Assembly (NCBI GenBank): GCA_003241385.1
Contig: QFPO01000003.1
Coordinates: forward strand, 620,001-684,000
Length of the DNA: 64,000 nucleotides
Direction: 5' to 3'
From: Rhodanobacter denitrificans
Lineage (GTDB): Bacteria; Pseudomonadota; Gammaproteobacteria; Xanthomonadales; Rhodanobacteraceae
Positions within the stretch are counted from its first letter, which is position 1, and each line of letters begins with the position of its first letter. The notes under the pieces are model-generated. The model saw only the letters and a program-made list of their open reading frames with translations. It did not search any database and was not told the DNA's origin. The position numbers and the translations under genes are program-made. Positions 58,400-64,000 of the stretch are shown here, in pieces.

Positions 58400-60772
58400 C
58401 TAGGCCGGCTCGTGATCCTCGCGCAGGCGCGCGACGATCGCATCGAGTGCGCGATCGAACAGCGGCGCTTCCTCGAGCACGACCGCGGTGCCGGCGCGCA
58501 GCTCGGCCGCGAGCGCGGTGACGGTCTTGTCGTCGACCTTGAGGCCGCGGCGATTGACGAACAGGTACTTCGAGCTGATCGGGCTGATCCACGACAGCTT
58601 GGCGCGCTCGCGATGGCCGTGCTCGTCGACCAGTTCGAGCCAGGTGCCGGGACGCAGCGCGCGCGCCCGCTGCAGATACTCGTCTTCGTGCAGATCATCC
58701 TCGCCGCGGTCCGCCTCGATCGTGCTGGCGCCGAGCAGGATCTCCTCGACTGGACTGCCGGGCAGATCGGCGGACTGATCGACGGCTGCCTCGGTCTGTT
58801 CCGCCGGCGCCGCGGCCGCATTGAGGCAGGCACGCTCGACGACGACTTCGCGGACGGTCTTGCGCTCGACCGGCGCACCGCCCTGCAGCGAGGTGTAGAA
58901 GTCGGCCAGCGCGCGCATCGTCTCGTTGATCTCGTTGTCGTGCAGACCGATCGTGCCGAGGCCGTGGCGCAACGCGCGCTCGATCTGCGGCTTGACCTTC
59001 TGCAGGCGCTGGCGATCGGCTTCGGTCTGCTTCGGCAGTGCGCTCCAGACGAACTCGTCGACGAAGCGCAGGCCGTTACGCCACTCGTCGGACTGCTCGC
59101 CGTGGCGCAGCAGCGCGACGACCAGGTAATTGGCCCACGGCCGCGACAGCACCGCGTGGATGATCGGCGGCAGCACGCGTTCGTCGATGCGCAGCAGGAT
59201 CTCGCGCGCCGCGGTGCGGCGCGCATCCTGCAGGCGCTCGCGACCGCGCGCGGCCTCGGCGACGCGCTGCTCGGCCAGGCCGGCGCGCTTGCGGCCCTGC
59301 TCGAGGAAGGCCTCGAACGACTCGAGCTCGCGCTGGAAGATCGCCAGATCGTCGTCGAACTCGGTGAGGATCTTCTCGACCGACTGGCGCACGCGGTCGA
59401 GCAGGCGATGATCGGGATCGGCCTCCGCGGACCAGCCCAGACCGGCCTGGGCCAGCGCGTCGAGCAGGCGCCGCGCCGGGTGGGCGCGCTGCGCGAACAG
59501 ATGGCGGTCGAGGATCGCGACCTTCAGATACGGGATCTGCAGCCGGCTCAGCACCGCCTGCATCTCGGCCGGCAGGTTGCGGTCCTGCAGGATGTACTCG
59601 AACAGCATGCCGACCAGATCGATCGTGTCCTCGTCGGCGCTGGATACGTGGTGATGGCCGTCGGCCGCACCGATCCGCTCGACCTGTTCGAGCAGGTCCT
59701 GCTTGATCTGCTGGACCGCCTGGGCCGCATCGGCGATCGAGCCGGCCTGTGCGTGCTGGCGATGAGTGGCGTGCGGATTCTGGCTCTGCAGGATCGTCAG
59801 CGCGCTCAGCAGGTCGACCGGACTGAGCACTGGCGGCGCGACCGGTTCGGGCTCGAGCGCGGCCGGCAGGCCGATGTCGTGCGCAGGTCCGCGCCGGCCG
59901 GCCAGCAGCTTGTTGAGGGTCTGGTAGAGCTCGGTCTGCCAGGCCGAGGCCGGGTCGTAGCCGCCGTGCGCCGGCGCGGGCTCGCCGACGGCCGGCTGCG
60001 GCGCTCCGGCAGGACCGTGCGCGGCCGGTGCCGGATAGCCACCCGCCGTGCCGGGCGCGCGAGCCGGCGTCGCGGCGATCTGCGGCAGCACGCCGGCCTG
60101 GATCAGCTCGGCGTTGACTTCCTCGTAGAGCGCGTCGAGGCCGCTCATGACGTAGCGGTCGAACAGCTTGTAGACGATCAGACGCACGTGCAGGCCGAGA
60201 TCGAACTCGCGCGTGGCCTCGCGGAACGCATCGCCGATCGCGGCCGGTCCGATCGGATTGATCGCATCGTCGACGTTGCCGCCGCCGGTCAGCACCGACA
60301 GCCGCTGATTGATCTGGAACAGCGCACGCGACCAGCGGCTGTTGGCCTTGGCGACCATGCCCGACACCGCGAGCGACTGCTCCAGCTCCTGATCGTCGAC
60401 CAGCGACAGGCCGGCGCCGGCCTGCGGCGCGACGTCGGGCCGTGCGACGCGCGTGCGGCCCTCGGCGAATTCGTTGAAGGTGCGGGTGACCTGATCCTGG
60501 AAGCGGCGCTCGACCAGATGGCGCTTCTTGCGCACCTCGCGCATGCCGTCGAAGAACTGGGTCTGCGCGGCGTTGTTCTCGGCCTTCTCGGCCAGGTCGA
60601 ACAGCGCGTCGTCGATGTTCTCGAACAGCACCCCGACCAGCCCGGCGATGCGCTTGAGCGCGATGCCACGGACGCGCTTGAGCAGCTCGCCAAGGCGGTC
60701 GCCCGCGGCGCTCTGCACCGCCTGCCGCTGCTGCAGGTCGATGATCTTCTTGCTGTCGTCGGGGCTGACCAT
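58400..60772 (-). CDS. DUF1631-family protein
   Basis: The 790-residue product matches the DUF1631 family, large cytosolic proteins of Pseudomonas and Xanthomonadales with no settled function. It is largely helical: RLGELLKRVRGIALKRIAGLVGVLFENIDDALFDLAEKAENN near the start, an Ala/Pro-rich linker (about 235-290), IDLVGMLFEYILQDRNLPAEMQAVLSRLQIPYLKVAILD (about 385) and EILLRIDERVLPPIIHAVLSRPWANYLVVALLRHG (about 540). The C-terminal part (WLELVDEHGHRERAKLSWISPISSKYLFVNRRGLKV) resembles a PilZ-like beta barrel. That would be a candidate c-di-GMP link, though the RxxxR motif is not clear. A CRP/Clp-like site lies upstream. Confidence 0.85.
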   Translation of the reverse strand: MVSPDDSKKIIDLQQRQAVQSAAGDRLGELLKRVRGIALKRIAGLVGVLFENIDDALFDLAEKAENNAAQTQFFDGMREVRKKRHLVERRFQDQVTRTFNEFAEGRTRVARPDVAPQAGAGLSLVDDQELEQSLAVSGMVAKANSRWSRALFQINQRLSVLTGGGNVDDAINPIGPAAIGDAFREATREFDLGLHVRLIVYKLFDRYVMSGLDALYEEVNAELIQAGVLPQIAATPARAPGTAGGYPAPAAHGPAGAPQPAVGEPAPAHGGYDPASAWQTELYQTLNKLLAGRRGPAHDIGLPAALEPEPVAPPVLSPVDLLSALTILQSQNPHATHRQHAQAGSIADAAQAVQQIKQDLLEQVERIGAADGHHHVSSADEDTIDLVGMLFEYILQDRNLPAEMQAVLSRLQIPYLKVAILDRHLFAQRAHPARRLLDALAQAGLGWSAEADPDHRLLDRVRQSVEKILTEFDDDLAIFQRELESFEAFLEQGRKRAGLAEQRVAEAARGRERLQDARRTAAREILLRIDERVLPPIIHAVLSRPWANYLVVALLRHGEQSDEWRNGLRFVDEFVWSALPKQTEADRQRLQKVKPQIERALRHGLGTIGLHDNEINETMRALADFYTSLQGGAPVERKTVREVVVERACLNAAAAPAEQTEAAVDQSADLPGSPVEEILLGASTIEADRGEDDLHEDEYLQRARALRPGTWLELVDEHGHRERAKLSWISPISSKYLFVNRRGLKVDDKTVTALAAELRAGTAVVLEEAPLFDRALDAIVARLREDHEPA

Positions 60773-60828
60773 GGGCTATGCAGTCCGGTTGGAACCAGTC
60801 GGAGCGGTCCCTTTCCGCTGTTCCGACA

Positions 60829-60870
60829 AGCTTATTCGCGCGCGGTTATCGTTGTGTGAACCAACGCACA
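60829..60870 (-). promoter_or_regulatory. CRP/Clp-like site and weak promoter before the DUF1631 gene
   Basis: TGTGA-ACCAAC-GCACA at 60855-60870 matches TGTGA-N6-TCACA at nine of ten positions, and overlaps an imperfect stem TTGTGTG (60852-60858) with CGCACAA (60865-60871). A weak -10, TAAGCT, lies on the minus strand at 60829-60834; transcription would start near 60822, and the site centre would be near -41. This is the class II position of CRP. Binding is inferred. Confidence 0.45.
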
Positions 60871-60945
60871 AGCCCGGCAGCCGGTGTCGGCAACCGACGC
60901 TGCGCGTCAGCTTTGGCCATCCAAAAACGGCGCCCGCGGCGAGGG

Positions 60946-61215
60946 TCAGGCGTCGCCGGGACCGTCGAGGCCGATGGTGGGAATCGCCTGATCGGCCAGC
61001 ATGACCGGGATGCCGTCCTCGATCCGGTACACGCGCGCCCGGTCCTCGGTGATCAGCGCCGCCTGCAGCGGCGTACGCCAGGGCTGGCCGTCGGCGAGCG
61101 TGGCCGTGCCGGCGGCGATCGTACGGTTGAGCGCGTCGAGCTCGTCACGCCGCAGCGGGCGCAGCGGGGCCTGGCTGGCCGGGCAGCGCAGCAGGCTCAG
61201 TAAGCGTTGATCCAT
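60946..61215 (-). CDS. Trm112-like small protein
   Basis: The 89-residue product belongs to the Trm112/UPF0434 (YcaR) family: MDQRLLSLLRCPASQAPLRPL with the first CPxS/T pattern, LIAADGQPW-like TLADGQPWRTPLQAALITEDRARVYRIEDGIPVML. In many members a C-P-x-C pair binds zinc; here only one cysteine is visible at that position, so zinc binding is doubtful. Homologues activate tRNA or protein methyltransferases or serve as accessory factors. It lies divergently to purE. Confidence 0.82.
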   Translation of the reverse strand: MDQRLLSLLRCPASQAPLRPLRRDELDALNRTIAAGTATLADGQPWRTPLQAALITEDRARVYRIEDGIPVMLADQAIPTIGLDGPGDA

Positions 61216-61262
61216 GGATTCCAGATGCCGAAAACGGGCGCCTTGCGGCACCCGGTTGTGCT

Positions 61263-61268
61263 TACAAT
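61263..61268 (+). promoter_or_regulatory. -10 element before purE
   Basis: TACAAT followed by AGCCG, the same pattern as before gcdH and, in part, before the E1 gene. It is about 43 bases before the start at 61306. TTGCGG at 61243-61248 is too close (14 bases) to be a standard -35. Confidence 0.45.
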
Positions 61269-61305
61269 AGCCGTTTCGTGCGCATCGTGCGCGACGGGCA
61301 GCGCA

Positions 61306-61815
61306 ATGACCAAGAACAAGGCCGGGCCGGCACTGATCGGCGTCGTGATGGGATCCCGCTCGGACTGGGACACCCTGCGCCATGCCGTCGAGACGCTCGA
61401 ACACCTCGAGATCGCGCACGAGGTCCGCGTCGTCTCGGCCCATCGCACGCCGGACCTGCTGTTCTCCTACGCCGAGCAGGCGACCGGCCGCGGCCTGAAG
61501 GTCGTCATCGCCGGTGCCGGCGGCGCTGCCCATCTGCCCGGCATGCTTGCGGCCAAGACGCGCCTGCCGGTGCTCGGCGTGCCGGTGCAGTCGCATGCGC
61601 TCAACGGCATGGATTCGCTGCTCTCGATCGTGCAGATGCCGGCCGGTGTTCCGGTCGGCACGCTGGCGATCGGCCGCGCCGGCGCGGTCAACGCCGCGCT
61701 GCTCGCCGCGTCGATCCTCGCGCTCGACGATGCCGCGCTGGCCGGACGCCTCGATGCGTTCCGGCGCGAACAGACCCAGACCGTGCTGGCCAAGCCGGAC
61801 CCGCGCGAAGACTGA
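61306..61815 (+). CDS. purE: N5-carboxyaminoimidazole ribonucleotide mutase PurE
   Basis: PurE converts N5-CAIR to CAIR in purine synthesis. The 169-residue product (same length as E. coli PurE) shows VMGSRSDWDTL, VVSAHRTPDLLFSYAEQA, IAGAGGAAHLPGMLAAKTRLPVLGVPVQS and LSIVQMPAGVPVGTLAIG, the class I PurE active site. It is followed after two bases by purK. ATG 61306 is chosen; an earlier in-frame ATG at 61207 would lie upstream of the promoter. Confidence 0.96.
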   Translation: MTKNKAGPALIGVVMGSRSDWDTLRHAVETLEHLEIAHEVRVVSAHRTPDLLFSYAEQATGRGLKVVIAGAGGAAHLPGMLAAKTRLPVLGVPVQSHALNGMDSLLSIVQMPAGVPVGTLAIGRAGAVNAALLAASILALDDAALAGRLDAFRREQTQTVLAKPDPRED

Positions 61816-61817
61816 AC

Positions 61818-62957
61818 ATGGCGACGATCGGCATCCTCGGCGGCGGACAGCTCGCCCGCATGCTCGTTCTGGCCGGCGCGCCACTCGGCCAGCGTTTCCG
61901 TGTCGTCGACAGTGCCGCCGATGCCTGCGCCGCGCAGATCGCGCCGCTGCTGCAGGCCGACTGGAACGACTTCGCGTCACTGCAGCCGTTCGCCGCCGAA
62001 AGCGATGTCGTCACGTTCGATTTCGAGAACGTGCCGGCCGAGACCGCCGAATGGATCGCGGCGCGCACGCGCGTGTCCCCGAATCCGGCCGCACTCTCGA
62101 CCGCTCAGGACCGCCTCGCCGAGAAGACCCTGTTCGGCCGGATCGGCCTGGACACGCCGACGTTCGCCGCGGTCGACAGTCGCGAGGACCTCGATCGCGC
62201 GGTCGCCGCGACCGGCCTGCCGGCCGTGCTGAAGACGCGCCGCCTCGGCTACGACGGCAAAGGTCAGTTCGTGCTGCGCGCGCCGGCTGATCTCGACGCG
62301 GCCTGGCAGGCGCTCGGCGGCGTGCCTTTGATCCTCGAGGCGTTCGTGCCGTTCGAGCGCGAGGTTTCGGTCGTCGCGGTGCGCTCGCGCAGCGGCGAGT
62401 TCCGCCACTACCCGCTGACGCGCAACTGGCACGCCTCGGGCATCCTGTCGGCCAGCCTGGCGCCGCTGCGCGGCGACGAGGCGCTGGAGGCGCGCGCGGT
62501 CGCGCATGCGCGCAGGCTCGCCGAGCACCTGGACTACGTCGGCGTGTTCGCGCTCGAGCTGTTCGTGCACGGCGAGCGCCTGCTTGGCAACGAGATGGCG
62601 CCGCGCGTCCACAACTCCGGCCACTGGACGATCGAAGGCACCGCCTGCAGCCAGTTCGAGAATCACGTCCGCGCGATCCTCGGGCTGCCGCTCGGCGACA
62701 CGCGCGCACTCGGCCACAGCGTGATGCTGAACTGGATCGGCACGCTGCCCGACGCCGATCCGGTCCTGCGCGAGCCGCTCGCGCACTGGCACGACTACGG
62801 CAAGAGCGCGCGCGCCGGCCGCAAGGTCGGCCACGCGACGATCTGCGGCGACGATCCGCACGAGCTGGCCGACCGCCTCGAGCGCATCGGCGCGGCGCTC
62901 GGCCGCGCCGACCAGGTCGCACCGGCCGTCGCCGCACTGCGCTCGCGCTTGCCCTGA
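61818..62957 (+). CDS. purK: N5-carboxyaminoimidazole ribonucleotide synthase PurK
   Basis: PurK joins AIR, bicarbonate and ATP to N5-CAIR, the substrate of PurE. The 379-residue product (E. coli PurK 355) is an ATP-grasp enzyme: IGILGGGQLARMLVLAG at the start, VVTFDFENVPAETAEW, VLKTRRLGYDGKGQFV (ATP-grasp lysine), ILEAFVPFEREVSVVAV, and FALELFVHGERLLGNEMAPRVHNSGHWTIEG with the metal-binding residues. It is the second gene of the purEK operon. Confidence 0.96.
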   Translation: MATIGILGGGQLARMLVLAGAPLGQRFRVVDSAADACAAQIAPLLQADWNDFASLQPFAAESDVVTFDFENVPAETAEWIAARTRVSPNPAALSTAQDRLAEKTLFGRIGLDTPTFAAVDSREDLDRAVAATGLPAVLKTRRLGYDGKGQFVLRAPADLDAAWQALGGVPLILEAFVPFEREVSVVAVRSRSGEFRHYPLTRNWHASGILSASLAPLRGDEALEARAVAHARRLAEHLDYVGVFALELFVHGERLLGNEMAPRVHNSGHWTIEGTACSQFENHVRAILGLPLGDTRALGHSVMLNWIGTLPDADPVLREPLAHWHDYGKSARAGRKVGHATICGDDPHELADRLERIGAALGRADQVAPAVAALRSRLP

Positions 62958-62963
62958 ACGGCC

Positions 62964-62988
62964 GGCCGGCGCTCCGGGAACGCTGGCC
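62964..62988 (+). terminator. stem-loop behind purK
   Basis: GGCCGGCG (62964-62971) pairs with CGCTGGCC (62981-62988) over eight positions with one wobble, with a nine-base loop, seven bases after the stop. No U-run. Confidence 0.4.
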
Positions 62989-63069
62989 GCGCGACGCGAA
63001 CCGCTTCATCATCGCCGCGGTGGCCGCCATCGTCGGCGACCGCGCGATCGACCCAGCCTGGAACTGCTC

Positions 63070-64000
63070 ATGCGCGAAGCGCTCGACGTCATCCTGATCG
63101 GCGCCGGCCACAACGGCCTGGTCTGCGCGGCCTATCTGGCCAAGGCCGGACTGAAGGTGCTGGTGCTCGAGAACCGCGACGTGGTCGGCGGCGCGGCGGT
63201 CACCGAGGAATTCCATCCGGGCTTTCGCAACTCGGTCGCCGCGTACACGGTCTCGCTGCTGCAGCCCAAGGTCATCGCCGATCTCGATCTCGCCGCCCAC
63301 GGCCTGCGCGTCGTGCGGCGCCGGCTCGGCAATTTCCTGCCGCTGCCGGACGGCCGCTATCTGAAGGTCGGCGCCGGCATCACGCAGGCCGAGGTCGCGA
63401 GGTTCTCGCGCCGCGACGCCGAGCGCCTGCCCGAATACGAGCGCCGCCTCGACGCGATGGCCGACGTGCTGCGCGCGCTGGCGCTCGAGCCGCCGCCGAA
63501 CGTCACCGACGGCGGCTGGTGGAAGGCCCTGCCGGAGCTGCTGCGTGCCGGCCGGCTCGGCCGGCGCCTGCATACGCTCGATGAGACGCTGCGCCAGGAG
63601 CTGCTCGACCTGTTCACGATCTCGGCGGCCGAGTATCTGGACCGCTGGTTCGAGAGCGAGCCGATTAAGGCCGTGTTCGGCTTCGACGGCGTCGTCGGCA
63701 ATTACGCCAGTCCGTACACGCCCGGCAGCGCCTACGTGCTGCTGCACCACGTCTTCGGCGAGGCCGACGGCGTCAAGGGCGCCTGGGGTCACGCGATCGG
63801 CGGCATGGGCGCGATCACGCAGGCGATGGCGAAGGCGGCGACCGCCGCCGGCGCCGAGATCCGCACCGGCTGCGGCGTGCGCGAGGTCATCGTTGAGGAC
63901 GGCCGCGCGGTCGGCGTGGTCACGACCGGCAGCGACGTGCTGCGCGCGCGTGCCGTCGTCGCCAACGTCAATCCGAAGCTGCTCTACGAACGGTTGATCG
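63070..64000 (+). CDS. PYROXD2-like FAD-dependent oxidoreductase (3' part outside window)
   Basis: The visible 310 codons begin MREALDVILIGAGHNGLVCA, the FAD-binding GxGxxG motif, and LKVLVLENRDVVGGAAVTEEFHPGFRNSVAAYTVSLLQP, a pattern shared by phytoene-desaturase-like and PYROXD2-type proteins. Later VKGAWGHAIGGMGAITQAMAKAA and EIRTGCGVREVIVEDGRAVGVVTT match the same family. Function of the family is poorly known; desaturation or oxidation of a lipid or carotenoid-like substrate is possible. The C-terminus is beyond the window. The preceding 112 bases show no clear promoter apart from the purK hairpin. Confidence 0.85.
   Translation, partial: MREALDVILIGAGHNGLVCAAYLAKAGLKVLVLENRDVVGGAAVTEEFHPGFRNSVAAYTVSLLQPKVIADLDLAAHGLRVVRRRLGNFLPLPDGRYLKVGAGITQAEVARFSRRDAERLPEYERRLDAMADVLRALALEPPPNVTDGGWWKALPELLRAGRLGRRLHTLDETLRQELLDLFTISAAEYLDRWFESEPIKAVFGFDGVVGNYASPYTPGSAYVLLHHVFGEADGVKGAWGHAIGGMGAITQAMAKAATAAGAEIRTGCGVREVIVEDGRAVGVVTTGSDVLRARAVVANVNPKLLYERLI

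Noticed and set aside
58412..60859. An 815-codon plus-strand frame opposite the DUF1631 gene
   Set aside because: It has the composition of an antisense shadow, no ribosome site and no recognisable domain; the minus-strand frame has family features.
1..64000. tRNA, rRNA, riboswitch or CRISPR features
   Set aside because: I looked through all gaps (none above about 240 bases) and saw no cloverleaf with a T-loop GTTCRA core, no repeat-spacer pattern and no riboswitch core that I could support.

Overview
The window is about 64 kb of very GC-rich, densely coding chromosomal DNA with no gene-free gap longer than about 240 bases. Gene content and order (lptF-lptG divergent from pepA-holC-valS, a corC operon, gcdH, a DUF1631 gene, a Trm112-like gene, purE-purK) point to a gammaproteobacterium of the Xanthomonadales/Lysobacterales (Xanthomonadaceae or Rhodanobacteraceae type). 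I cannot name a genus. I see no rRNA, tRNA, CRISPR array, insertion sequence, integrase or phage gene, so this looks like a core chromosome segment carrying one large accessory-type polysaccharide locus.

Layout. 1-2067 (minus): lptG (cut by the window edge) and lptF. 2217-7558 (plus): pepA, a small membrane protein, holC, valS. 7721-25621 (plus): a roughly 18 kb exopolysaccharide locus, mostly joined by 4-base start/stop overlaps. It holds a PHP-type tyrosine phosphatase, a Wza-like export lipoprotein, a Wzc-like tyrosine autokinase, a membrane-anchored J-domain protein, a TPR protein, a small FecR-like secreted protein, an O-antigen-ligase-type protein, a flippase, an FkbM methyltransferase, three glycosyltransferases, an EpsG-type protein, a fourth glycosyltransferase and a WecA/MraY-type initiating transferase. 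25831-31895 (minus): FMN reductase, a fused E1 alpha-beta 2-oxoacid dehydrogenase, a pilin-like/GNAT/GST mini-operon, and gcdH. 32006-44396: a deacetylase, an MFS-PlsC fusion with an unknown partner, a TPR protein, folE, a TetA-like MFS pump, an M28 peptidase lipoprotein, and the operon corC / Lnb-like (DUF4105) / corA. 44605-46931: cstA with its small YbdD partner. 47089-55012: an acetyltransferase, then a response regulator and hybrid kinase (convergent) beside dctA, a secreted esterase-like hydrolase and an OprO/P-like porin. 55234-64000: SRPBCC protein, S9 peptidase with an extra N-terminal domain, DUF1631 protein, Trm112-like protein, purE-purK and the start of a PYROXD2-like oxidoreductase.

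How parts work together. The EPS locus has the parts of a Wzx/Wzy-type pathway: lipid-linked initiation, sugar transfer, flipping, polymerisation, and export governed by a tyrosine autokinase and its phosphatase. The locus at 47654-55012 can be read as a sensing and uptake unit: an outer-membrane pore, a periplasmic esterase, the C4-dicarboxylate carrier DctA, and a two-component system with a candidate operator in front of dctA.

Sequence-level signals: strong GC-rich stem-loops without U-runs lie just behind many stop codons; TACAAT-like -10 elements without clear -35 boxes precede several genes; CRP/Clp-like sites lie in front of the EPS locus and the DUF1631 gene; and valS contains an unusual lower-GC segment. 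All functions are read from sequence motifs and context alone; no database search was possible.
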